Below, piece after piece: positions 8,301 to 15,553 of a DNA stretch of 64,000 bases (positions are counted from its first letter, which is position 1; every line of letters starts with the position of its first letter). Origin of the DNA: JBFWVR01 sp050246635 (GTDB lineage Bacteria > Acidobacteriota > Vicinamibacteria > Vicinamibacterales > UBA2999); assembly GCA_050246635.1 (NCBI GenBank), contig JBFWVR010000010.1, forward strand, positions 1 through 64,000, in the 5' to 3' direction. A program made the position numbers and the translations under genes. Below the pieces are notes generated by a model. The model ran no database searches and was not told the DNA's origin. It saw only the letters and a list, made by a program, of their open reading frames with translations.

Positions 8301-9322
8301 TGCTGTCGCGGCCCGGAGAGGCGATCTATAACGCGTCAGCGGGTCTCATCGAGGGAAACAACCTGTTTCAAGTGGCTCGTGTGGGTGAGCACGACAGCTC
8401 CGAATATCTAGGGCTAGTTGCGGAGATCGCGCGCAACTCAGGTGAATCGCTCCGCACTCCCATTGTGTTCGAGGGCAACGACCTTGCGCACCTCGTTGAT
8501 TGCCGCAAGCTTCGAGATTTGCTCGATGCTGCTGACTGGCCCAACCAGCGCGCCGTAGAGCTGTTGCTTGGCGATCCGATCGCTATTAAGGAACCGGTCA
8601 CGGCGCGCATGCGTCGGCAGAGCGGAAGCCATTTGCTTATTCTCTCTCGAGACGAGGCGGAGGGCATGGGCTTGTGCACCGCTTCAATCGTCAGCATTCT
8701 TGCTCAACAGCGACCATCAGATGCGCAGGTGTTCATTGCCGATTTTGCGCTCGCGGACGGCGACTGGGCCGAGCGCGCTGAAACCATCAAGCGGTTGTTT
8801 CCACATCAAGTCCATGTGCTGAAGCGACAGCGGGATGTCGCCGAGACCGTCAAGACCCTCGCTGACGAAGTGAGACGAAGGGGCGACGTGGGGGCGGAAC
8901 GCCGGAGTCTGTTCCTCGTAATTCAGGGAATGCACCGCGTGAGAGTATTGCGCGGCGATGATGAGTCTTTCTCTTACGACGACGACAATTCCACGCCAGC
9001 GGAGCACTTCGCATCAGTACTTCGCGGCGGACCTGAGGTCGGCGTCCATGTCATCGCGTGGTGCGATACCTACGCGAACGCGAGCCGAGTCGCGGATCGA
9101 CGACTGATGCCGCACTTCGGGCTGCGGACCGGTGGCGCAATGAGCGCCGACGACTCGATGAACGTCTTCGATGACACAGCCGCGTCGCGGATCGATAAGC
9201 CCCATCGCAGTTTCTTCTTTGAAGAAGAGCGTCCGGGCCAGCTGGAGAAGTTTCGTCCGTACTCGATGCCGCCCCTCGAGTGGCTTGAGACGGCAGCGCG
9301 CGAATTGTGCTCCAGACCCTAG
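5342..9322 (+). CDS. J-domain/FtsK-EssC-like membrane ATPase
   Basis: A 1326-residue protein. Residues about 140-192 look like a J-domain, with HPD at 157-159 in KLLHPDARV. A coiled coil follows (about 220-330), then two membrane segments (about 345-384), a second coiled coil, and three RecA-like modules. Module 1 has a degenerate Walker A (SGSGKE at 526-531). Module 2 is canonical, with GRPGSGKS at 799-806 and Walker B VLLLVDEF at 901-908. Module 3 (about 1080-1326) lacks a Walker A. Three FtsK/HerA modules behind two membrane helices is the EccC/EssC plan of type VII secretion motors, and WXG100-like genes follow at once. The ATG at 5342 is chosen for its overlap with the E1 stop. The J-domain is unusual for this family and may recruit Hsp70. 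Confidence 0.8.
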   Translation: MSASVQDRRQTELCGIAMLGQHYSALAQERGRVRLELLCLIEHLWALADHESQWCASLLSEDGVQPRDGSSLVSQTSAFLAPEDFTALAQCLGWFDTTDGAMQALLRDLPADTVSASEHWELFPEPVLNAFSTLDTEPTLDLDTVNQAYKRRMKLLHPDARVGVDLDDVERAAAEAIVRGLSDARELIKAHFQNLRRRSSEPGNDPVASNGSAQSDNGGHLNARVRTLGQQIQHTLEAANEIVKEAEERIQGARARHSADVGAINSHAAPVRQETDRLLAAARAHVAAQGAEQSFADVSPSIPPVVADVSEAIAAVASLRTLVNDQVLKTAKPKDGWRPNSDEGTWVLGIVAVVMGAIGATVGDLLGFVAGFAAVYGPVMWWLHHDSMSTLRQLSIAVEHHARKALGIIDQYTTSMISRTDRALQAAEQQFRVDIARLDESFNREAAVLHTGIASLWRDGECACAEWQSLAWSEWRPASAPVLTSRFATVKANSGNLEEYLSGDLNFVLPALAPFSEGHSLLFETSGSGKELATDAIHSLLARLLATVPAAKLRFTFIDPIALGNSVAAFMPLADHDESLVASRAWSEPHHIEQRLGDLSEHMETVIQKYLRTEFKTIHDYNEAANEVAEPYRFIVIFDFPANFTETAARRLVSIARNGARCGVYALIVRDKALALPYGFSLDELRRTVSVVEVPDNKPEATPNWTDADFRGWRLRLDAAAPQQILTGVISAVGARVKDGMRVEVPYRKLLSLAGLGNNTWWTATTAQSIRVPLGPTGARKLQYLVLGEGMGHHALIVGRPGSGKSNLMHVIITTLALTYSPDEIRLYLIDFKKGVEFKGYADAKLPHAEVIAIESEREFGLSVVERLDLELKRRGDLFRSAGAANIAEYRERTRRQIPRVLLLVDEFQEFFTQDDQIARQTTLILDRLVRQGRAFGIHIILGSQTLAGSYNLSRSTLDQMAVRIAMQCSEADSRLILSDDNPAARLLSRPGEAIYNASAGLIEGNNLFQVARVGEHDSSEYLGLVAEIARNSGESLRTPIVFEGNDLAHLVDCRKLRDLLDAADWPNQRAVELLLGDPIAIKEPVTARMRRQSGSHLLILSRDEAEGMGLCTASIVSILAQQRPSDAQVFIADFALADGDWAERAETIKRLFPHQVHVLKRQRDVAETVKTLADEVRRRGDVGAERRSLFLVIQGMHRVRVLRGDDESFSYDDDNSTPAEHFASVLRGGPEVGVHVIAWCDTYANASRVADRRLMPHFGLRTGGAMSADDSMNVFDDTAASRIDKPHRSFFFEEERPGQLEKFRPYSMPPLEWLETAARELCSRP

Positions 9323-9337
9323 AGTTGAGGTGCTTCC

Positions 9338-9622
9338 ATGTCCATATCAGACATTCACGTTGACCCGGATCGCCTTCGTGCGATTGCCGAGGAGCTCAGT
9401 ATGTTCTCAAACGACATCCGAGCGGAGCTTGCTCAGCTTGATGGAGAACTCGCGAGACTAGGCCGCAGCTGGCAGGATGACGAATTCAAGAAGTTCAAGC
9501 GAGCCATTCAGCCGCTGCGCCGAGTCCTTGATGAATTCCATCAGGAGATTGCGCGGAATAAGCCCAACATGCTTGCCGATGCCGAAGCGATTCGAGCTTA
9601 TCGGCAGCTTGAGACACCATAG
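9338..9622 (+). CDS. WXG100-like small helical protein A
   Basis: A 94-residue all-helical protein. A central turn GRSWQDDEFKKF contains W45, D47 and F53 between two long amphipathic helices, the helix-turn-helix hairpin of WXG100/ESAT-6 proteins, though W is followed by Q-D rather than X-G. It lies 15 bases after the FtsK-like gene and 2 bases before a second protein of the same design, so the two may form a heterodimer as ESX partners do. No signal peptide is present. WXG proteins are exported by, or act as adaptors for, type VII motors. The exact role (substrate or adaptor) cannot be told from sequence. Confidence 0.65.
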   Translation: MSISDIHVDPDRLRAIAEELSMFSNDIRAELAQLDGELARLGRSWQDDEFKKFKRAIQPLRRVLDEFHQEIARNKPNMLADAEAIRAYRQLETP

Positions 9623-9624
9623 TC

Positions 9625-9897
9625 ATGCCTCCCGCCATCGTAACGCCGTCGGAACTCGTCGCTTTCGCACGACATCTCACGAAAACTGCGCAGAGCGTCG
9701 CTCGAAGAAAGAGTAAGGCGACACGACTCGTCGCCGACTCCAGGTCTGTCTGGAAGGACGCCAAGTATGACAGCTTCCAGAAGACATTTGATCAGACCAC
9801 CAAGGAGCTGGACCGGTTTGTCCGTTTAGCGGAAGACTATGCGCAATTCCTTGAACGGAAAGCCGGGCGAGCGCGCAAGTATCTTCACAACCGATGA
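9625..9897 (+). CDS. WXG100-like small helical protein B
   Basis: A 90-residue helical protein with the same spacing of key residues as its upstream neighbour: W43, D45 and F51 in SVWKDAKYDSF, flanked by long helices, with a basic C-terminus (RKYLHNR). The ATG follows the preceding stop by two bases, and its own stop overlaps the next ATG (ATGA at 9894-9897), so the three genes are surely co-translated. Paired WXG100-like genes next to an FtsK/EssC-like ATPase are a hallmark of type VII-like loci. Seen: motif and operon. Inferred: heterodimer and export. Confidence 0.62.
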   Translation: MPPAIVTPSELVAFARHLTKTAQSVARRKSKATRLVADSRSVWKDAKYDSFQKTFDQTTKELDRFVRLAEDYAQFLERKAGRARKYLHNR

Positions 9898-10883
9898 GCG
9901 GTGCGGCTGACAGCGCTCGGGCGCAAAGCGAATCCATCGTCGATCTCGAACTGGCATTTGGTCGATTCGCTGGCGCCTCGCTAGAGCGACTGAAGGCGGC
10001 GGAGACGGCTTTGCGGCGGACCACGTCTCAACTGGAGGAGCGTCGGGGTGGCCTTCGTCGAAGACTCACCCGCTTGCAGGAAGAAATCGATAGCGCAGGC
10101 GAAGACGACGATACAAGCCACGCGCAAAGGCAATACGAAGAAACAGAGGAGGCGCTCGCCAATGTCGTGCGGTGGCAGAGTGCCGTAGACGAAGCTGCCG
10201 TCCGCTATCTGCGTGAGGCGTCACACCTTCAAGATCTCGGTCATAGAGCAACGCCCGAAGCGCGGGCCACACTCCGCAAGATTCTTAACGACTTGGGAGC
10301 CTATTTCGCCCTGCAGCAGAATGTGGCCGGTATCGGAAACGCCAAGGGCGATTTTGTCCCTGCAAATCCGCACGGCCACACTCCGACCGAGCGCGATGCG
10401 GTTCGGGCCGTTGCGTCCCTCTTGGCCTCGGCAGCTGGCCTCGGGCGTGAAGATTGGAATAACTTAGCGACGCCCAATGCTCGCCTGGAGGTGTTACAGA
10501 AAGCCGAGAACGCAATTGCCAGCCTATCCGGTCGACCAGCACTGCCAGTGTTGCCTGGGAATTTGGAGCCGCAAGAGTATGGGGTCTGCGACGGAGAGGC
10601 GATCTGGGTTAACGAGGATTATCTTGAACCAGGTTGCAACCAGGAAATGATCCGCACGATCGTCCATGAGGGACGTCATGCCATGCAATATCACGCGTGC
10701 AGCAACCCCGACGCTCACCAGGATTCCGCACAAGTCGAGGCTTGGCAGTCGAATCTTCGTCCTGGTGGTTACATCGAGTGGCGCGAGAATCCAGAACGAT
10801 ACATGAGTCAACCCGTCGAGGCAGACGCATTTGCTTACGAAGACGCAGTCATGTCCGCATACATTGACGAAGGGGGTGACTGA
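9894..10883 (+). CDS. Coiled-coil protein with C-terminal HEXXH metallopeptidase domain; candidate effector
   Basis: A 329-residue protein. Residues 1-115 are predicted coiled coil (many E, R, Q; ALRRTTSQLEERR), resembling the helical export heads of LXG/WXG-type effectors. The C-terminal half is a zincin: HEGRH at 258-262 within IVHEGRHAMQYHA, and a downstream PVEADAFAYE with E309 as the likely third ligand (gluzincin pattern). Related C-terminal domains occur in polymorphic toxins of type VII systems. No signal peptide is seen. The gene overlaps the WXG-like gene before it and the small gene after it, as expected for an effector with its adaptor and partner. It could instead be an intracellular protease that processes substrates. 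Confidence 0.65.
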   Translation: MSGAADSARAQSESIVDLELAFGRFAGASLERLKAAETALRRTTSQLEERRGGLRRRLTRLQEEIDSAGEDDDTSHAQRQYEETEEALANVVRWQSAVDEAAVRYLREASHLQDLGHRATPEARATLRKILNDLGAYFALQQNVAGIGNAKGDFVPANPHGHTPTERDAVRAVASLLASAAGLGREDWNNLATPNARLEVLQKAENAIASLSGRPALPVLPGNLEPQEYGVCDGEAIWVNEDYLEPGCNQEMIRTIVHEGRHAMQYHACSNPDAHQDSAQVEAWQSNLRPGGYIEWRENPERYMSQPVEADAFAYEDAVMSAYIDEGGD

Positions 10884-11221
10884 TGGGCGGCGATTCGCCA
10901 CGTCTTGAGCCCGCCACGATTGCGGAACGGCTTGTTGCGGAATTCAAGTACTCGCCGGCCAGTGCCGACTCCGCCGCGCGCGATCTAGTTGCTTGTGGTG
11001 ACGTGGTGTGGGGTGCCTTTATGAACTGGTGGCGAACGGGCGATATCGGTGTTCTAGAAGTGCAAGGGTTCTCGGCCGAAGAGCTGGTTGGGAAGCACGC
11101 ATTGCTTGCGCCTGGGGCATTCCTCATGCTCGATTGGCTCTCAAGAGACCCGAAGGCCGCTAAACTTGCCCTCGCCCGTCAACATGACGCGGTGGGCCGG
11201 CGGCCGACACGGAGCAGATAG
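10883..11221 (+). CDS. Small unknown protein; possible partner or immunity protein
   Basis: A 112-residue protein overlapping the stop of the metallopeptidase gene (TGATG at 10881-10885). I do not recognise the family. It is mainly helical with a tryptophan-rich middle (AFMNWWRTGD) and a C-terminal helix ending in a basic tail. No signal peptide or membrane span is seen. A small gene directly after a candidate effector is often its immunity protein or chaperone, but that is inference from position only. Confidence 0.55.
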   Translation: MGGDSPRLEPATIAERLVAEFKYSPASADSAARDLVACGDVVWGAFMNWWRTGDIGVLEVQGFSAEELVGKHALLAPGAFLMLDWLSRDPKAAKLALARQHDAVGRRPTRSR

Positions 11222-11246
11222 TGACTTTTGCTGGGCGGCAGCTGCG

Positions 11247-11459
11247 ATGAGCAGGCTCAAGGACATCCACGGCGAGGCGCGAGCAGAATGGTCACGCTTG
11301 CAGGAGCACTGGCGCAACGCGCGGAGCCAATGGACTGATGGCGTAGCCAGCGATTTCGAGCGTCGGCAATGGCAGGCTTGGGAAGAGACGGTGCCAGCGT
11401 ATCTCGACGCGTTGCAGGAGTTGGAGGAAGTCACAAGCCGCGCGCTACGCGAAACGTGA
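11247..11459 (+). CDS. Third WXG-like small helical protein
   Basis: Seventy residues from the ATG at 11247; a longer in-frame opening upstream has unlikely composition. The sequence reads HWRNARSQWTDGVASDFERR, with W29, D31 and F37 in the same W-x-D-x5-F spacing as the proteins at 9338 and 9625, between two helices. It is shorter than a typical WXG100 protein. It follows the 112-residue protein by 25 bases. I infer that it is another adaptor or substrate of the same system. The start is not certain because no strong ribosome binding site is seen. Confidence 0.5.
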   Translation: MSRLKDIHGEARAEWSRLQEHWRNARSQWTDGVASDFERRQWQAWEETVPAYLDALQELEEVTSRALRET

Positions 11460-11713
11460 GACGAGCGGGCCAAGCCGGCAGACTCGGCCCTTGGCCTGAA
11501 GCGAACGCCTGCCGCAGAAGGTCATCAGGGGATGTAAAATCCAGCTGTCAGTCCAAGAGGACTCGGCTTTGGCGCAACATCGCAAGGAACCAGCACAAGT
11601 ATCAGGTGTGTCTTCTGCCAAACGCGCAAGAAGACACGAAGAGTCGTTGCATGCAGTTGCAGTTTGATCCCGCCGGCTGAGAAGGATTCCCCACGCTGAA
11701 TGGGAGGCAGGCT

Positions 11714-12994
11714 ATGCCGATCAACGAGCGAGGAGAATTTGTAAGAAGACGTTCCGGTGGCGGAGCGAATCCGTCTCCATCATCCTCGTCCAGTGGGGGG
11801 GCTATCATCGCCGCCGTTGTGTTCGCGGTAGTGGTTTTGGCTCTCATCATAAGCTCTCAAAGCGAATCGACACCGGACGCAACACCAACTTCCACGACTT
11901 CCATTCCAGCGCCGGCTCCTCGGGCGATAGAGGAGGCTGCGCGTGCTGAGCGGACACGTGTCCTTTCTGGCGTTGTCGGGAACTGGTCCGATGGAGCATC
12001 CCGCCTAGAGATCACGAGAGTTGGGAACGCCTTTGAGGCTACTTATGTCGCGAGCGACGGTGTCGCGCGGCGTTTGCGAGGACAGCTGCTGCCGAGTAAC
12101 GAAATCAAGCTCCGGAGCGATCAAGTTGGAAAGCTCGTTAATCCCTTGCGATATTGGGACGGCGACTTTTCGCAAGAGACGTGGATTGACCTTAGCTCAG
12201 ACGGGACGCAGTTGAGCGCCAGGTTCCGCGAGGCGCGGACAGGGACAGGCGTTGTAATGAAAAGATCAACGCTGGTTCGATTGGCGATCGAGATCGATTC
12301 GAGTCCATCAGGTGCAGTTGTAATGCTGGATGGCAATCGGATTGGAACGGCCCCCACGACCGTCACGTTCGAAGGTGCTGCTGCTTCGCAGAGCCACGAT
12401 ATGTCCCTGATTACGCAAGACGATGAGCATGAGACGACGAACCATTCGTTCGTCCCGTCGAACCTAGCGAATCGGAGTCTCGTGGTGGAACTAGTTCGAC
12501 GCCCTGCTGCGCCATCACTGACGCCTGCACCTCCTGTGGCCGGAAGTGCGCCGAGACGTATCTTGCCGGCTCCCTCTGTAGCAGTTGCACGAAGCGTGCT
12601 TGTTATACGCGCGCCCCAAGAAGTTGATGTTCGATTGGACGGCCAGAGTCTGGGGCGGGGTGATGCATTTCGGATTGATGTATCACCAGGGAATCACCGC
12701 GTCGAATTTGTCGATGAAGGGCTATTCGTGCCCGCCCAGGACGTGATGGTTCAAGCCGGCGCAACTCAGTCGGTCGTCTTGGGCGCGCTCGCGTCCATCC
12801 GGCTGGCCGCACGGCCCGGCAACTCCGAAGTGTGGGTTGGAGATCGGAGGATGGGTGTCACGCCGTTGACCTTTACAGCGCCTGAAGGCGTCTACCAACT
12901 TCAATTTCGTTGGCCGGATGGCCGTAGCCTCTCCTACCCGCTGCCGTTGCGCACCGGAATGAGTCCGTTCCTTGCCGTCGCGCCTGGGCGCTGA
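11714..12994 (+). CDS. Inner-membrane protein with periplasmic PEGA-type repeats
   Basis: A 426-residue protein: a short cytoplasmic head with RRR and a Ser/Gly-rich stretch, one membrane helix at about 29-47 (IIAAVVFAVVVLALII), a Pro/Thr linker, a beta-rich domain at about 85-185, then three PEGA-like repeats near 190-225 (SGAVVMLDGNRIG), 297-340 (EVDVRLDGQSLG) and 360-405 (SEVWVGDRRMG). PEGA modules are surface or envelope beta-sandwiches. It stands 254 bases after the previous gene in the same direction and may have its own promoter. In the context of an FtsK-like motor it could be an envelope-spanning component, but no homologue of known type VII genes is evident. Confidence 0.6.
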   Translation: MPINERGEFVRRRSGGGANPSPSSSSSGGAIIAAVVFAVVVLALIISSQSESTPDATPTSTTSIPAPAPRAIEEAARAERTRVLSGVVGNWSDGASRLEITRVGNAFEATYVASDGVARRLRGQLLPSNEIKLRSDQVGKLVNPLRYWDGDFSQETWIDLSSDGTQLSARFREARTGTGVVMKRSTLVRLAIEIDSSPSGAVVMLDGNRIGTAPTTVTFEGAAASQSHDMSLITQDDEHETTNHSFVPSNLANRSLVVELVRRPAAPSLTPAPPVAGSAPRRILPAPSVAVARSVLVIRAPQEVDVRLDGQSLGRGDAFRIDVSPGNHRVEFVDEGLFVPAQDVMVQAGATQSVVLGALASIRLAARPGNSEVWVGDRRMGVTPLTFTAPEGVYQLQFRWPDGRSLSYPLPLRTGMSPFLAVAPGR

Positions 12995-13149
12995 TTCGGC
13001 CAACTACCAAGCCGCGCGACTTCGTCACGGCGGTCTCTGTTGAAATCGATATCGCCAGAAACGGGCGTTGTGATGTAGCGTGAGCGCGTCCAGCACAGCC
13101 GTTTCCTCGGGGAGTCCGTCTCGACTGAGACAGATCGGATGGGATTAGC

Positions 13150-14433
13150 GTGAAGGCTACGATTTTGCGGGCATCGACCATCTTGCGGGCGGCCGCTCGC
13201 GCGTTGGCCGTCGCCTTCCTGTTGAGCGCCATGGTCACGCCCGCCGTTGCGCAAGTTCGATCTCGGGAGGCAATCGCTCTTGACTACGCACGTGCCGTCG
13301 AAATGTTTAATTCGAGTCGCGCATTGGAATCTGGCCCGCTGCTGGATGGAGTCGTCGATGCGATAGTGGCGTTGCCGGATCCCCTACGGGCACAAGATCG
13401 CGACATTCTGAAACGAGCTATCGCCCTTCGTGCACAACTGAGGTTGGACCTCGACCAAGAAGCAGGAGCCGTGGAGGATCTGTCGTGGATAACGCAGCTC
13501 GACGCGAATTTCGAGTTTGATGCGGCCAGCGTGTCACCCAAAGTGATAGACCTGTTAAGACAAACGCGGAATGAAATGACCGGAAGAGTCAGGCTGCCGA
13601 ATCTGCCCCGGGGCAAGATCTGGCTCGATGGCAAACGTCTGGACGGTGTCCCTGCCGTCTCCGCGCGACCTGGTTCACATCAAGTACGCCTTGAATCGGA
13701 TGGCGCTCAGGCCGAGGGCAACGTTGACGTTCGGGCGAATCGAGAAACGGAAGTCACGTCGCCGCGTACGGCACGCGGTCGGCAGACCGCCGGCAGCACT
13801 GGCCCAAGCCGGGTCGTTGAGTTCTTCGTCCATCCGCCAAGGATCTTCACGGTTCGCGTTGGTACGGCAATCGATTTCGGCAGCGACACCGAGCCCGCGC
13901 CCATATCTACCGTATTTGCCGACACCACATACACCTGGCAAGCGCCGGCGGGATTCGGGACGGAACTTGGCGGCACTCTCCGCGTTCCGCGCACCCCATT
14001 TTCACTTGGTGTAACTCGACTGACGACAAAGACGACATTCACCGGAGCGTTCGACACGGGAGCGAACGAGGGGAACGCAAGGGATCTTCTTCGCACTCAG
14101 GAGGCCTTGCACTTCGAAATTGGGTTCTCCATCGGCGGAGATCACGGCGAGTTCGCCGTGTTCGGAGGGCCGTCATTTATTTCGGCCAAGCAGTCACTCG
14201 TGACTACCGTGAATACGACTGCGCGAACGTACTCCTTCCAAAATGTCGAAACTGACCGTGTTAGAGGATTCAATATCGGGCTCGATGGAGCTTGGATGTT
14301 CGCTAAGTATGTCGGCGTCGGCGCCGGAATGAGGTACACACGCGCTTTTGCCGATGTGTCTCTCTTGGGGCGGCCCGTCCGGTTGCAACTAGGTGGATAC
14401 CAGATGGGCATGGGTGCGCGCATCAGGTTCTGA
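13150..14433 (+). CDS. Periplasmic PEGA plus outer-membrane beta-barrel protein
   Basis: A 427-residue protein with a clear signal peptide (cut near ATPAVA-QV, about residue 35), a helical TPR-like part (about 40-140), a PEGA-like segment (GKIWLDGKRLDGVP, about 155-167), and from about 215 to the end alternating amphipathic strands that finish ...GMGARIRF. A terminal Phe and strand pattern mark an outer-membrane barrel of about 12 strands. It is the last gene of the block and shares PEGA modules with the preceding protein, so the two could link inner and outer membrane. This would suit secretion across a diderm envelope; that role is inference. Confidence 0.62.
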   Translation: MKATILRASTILRAAARALAVAFLLSAMVTPAVAQVRSREAIALDYARAVEMFNSSRALESGPLLDGVVDAIVALPDPLRAQDRDILKRAIALRAQLRLDLDQEAGAVEDLSWITQLDANFEFDAASVSPKVIDLLRQTRNEMTGRVRLPNLPRGKIWLDGKRLDGVPAVSARPGSHQVRLESDGAQAEGNVDVRANRETEVTSPRTARGRQTAGSTGPSRVVEFFVHPPRIFTVRVGTAIDFGSDTEPAPISTVFADTTYTWQAPAGFGTELGGTLRVPRTPFSLGVTRLTTKTTFTGAFDTGANEGNARDLLRTQEALHFEIGFSIGGDHGEFAVFGGPSFISAKQSLVTTVNTTARTYSFQNVETDRVRGFNIGLDGAWMFAKYVGVGAGMRYTRAFADVSLLGRPVRLQLGGYQMGMGARIRF

Positions 14434-14719
14434 GAAGAGGCGTTGGCGTGCGCGGAGCATGGGTTCGGGTCGCAACGCGATTCTTGAGGCAAAAGGGCCG
14501 GTGGTTGAACGTCGGCTTGCTCTTTGGGATTCGCGTTGCGCAACCGATGACCAAAGCGTATTTTCACGGAAGAAGGCAGTTCTGCATCGCACTTCGTAAG
14601 CGCGTGCGCCCGTCCGAGGCGCACGAGATTGAGCCCAGCTTTCCGCCGGTGTCAACGCCGGCCCAAAATCCGACAGTTCCGCCGGTTGAAAATCCGACAG
14701 ATCGACGAGGGGACGAGCC
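14434..14719. other. Gap with no gene, ending in IS21-type terminal repeats
   Basis: No frame in 14434-14660 resembles a protein. The right part holds the direct repeats described at 14665-14700, which mark the start of the truncated IS21-family element. Confidence 0.5.
14665..14700. repeat. Direct repeats at the istB-side end of IS21 element A
   Basis: Two copies of AAAATCCGACAG at 14665-14676 and 14689-14700, 24 bases apart. GTTCCGCCGGT-like bases recur around them. Multiple short terminal repeats are typical of IS21-family ends, where they bind the transposase. Confidence 0.65.
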
Positions 14720-15553
14720 TCAGTTCGTCGCCGCCTCCTGACGAGGACGCCGCCGTCGGGTGGCGGTCGGTTCTGGGTCGGGGGTGTGCAGCGCGTGCCA
14801 GAGATCGGTGTGCTGTCGCATGCGGTAGCTGTTGCCGCGGATCGTCACGATGTGACAGTGGTGGACGAGCCGATCAATCAGCGCCGCGGCCATGACATCG
14901 TCGCCAAACACCTCGCCCCACTCCTCAAAGCCTTTGTTCGACGTCAGCACGGTCGAGGCGTGCTCGTACCGACGCGTCATCGGCTGGAAGAAGAGCATCG
15001 CGCCGGTCCGGCTGATCGGCAGGTAGCCGATCTCGTTGACCACGAGCAGCGCGGGATGCGTGAGGACTTTGAGGCGAGCCTGCAACCGCCCAGCGGCCTG
15101 GGCTTCTTCGAGCGAGGTGATCAGATCGGCGAGCGTGCCGTAGTAGACGCGTCGGCCGCTCTGCGCGGCGGCGATCGCGAGGCTGATCGCGAGATGCGTC
15201 TTGCCCACGCTCGGGGGCCCCGGAGAGATCACGTTTTCCCGCCGCTCGACAAAGCCGAGCTCGTGGAGACTGTCCATCTGCTCGCGACGGAGCGAGGGCT
15301 GGAAGGAGAAATCAAACTCGGCGAGCTGCTTGACGGCGGGCAGCCGACTGGAGCGCATCGCGGCCTACAGTCGCCGATTGTTACGCAGCTGGATCTGCGC
15401 GCCGAGCAGCTGCTCGATGGCCTCGGGCGCCGTGAGCGTCGCGCCATCGACCCCATGGAGAATCGCATCGAGGGCCTCGAGCGCCCCCGGCATGCGCAAG
15501 TCCGCCAGCATCTGCCGGAGGCGGTCGCGGCGGGACGGAGCCATGCCCTTCAT
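14720..15553 (-). pseudogene. istB: istB ATPase gene of element A, interrupted by an amber codon
   Basis: Read on the minus strand from the ATG at 15551-15553, the frame starts MKGMAPSRRD and carries 62 IstB-like residues before a TAG at 15365-15367. It then continues in the same frame as a normal IstB (AAMRSSRLPAVKQ, Walker A-like PPSVGKTH, Walker B-like LLVVNEIGYL) to the stop at 14720. The TAG replaces what is probably a Gln codon (CAG to TAG). Walker A has SVGKT and Walker B has NE instead of the usual DE, which would also weaken the ATPase. The start overlaps the istA stop, the usual istAB coupling. Confidence 0.8.

Noticed and set aside
11460..11713. A 103-codon plus-strand frame at 11369-11680
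   Set aside because: It overlaps the third WXG-like gene in another frame, has no recognisable motif, and lacks a supported start.
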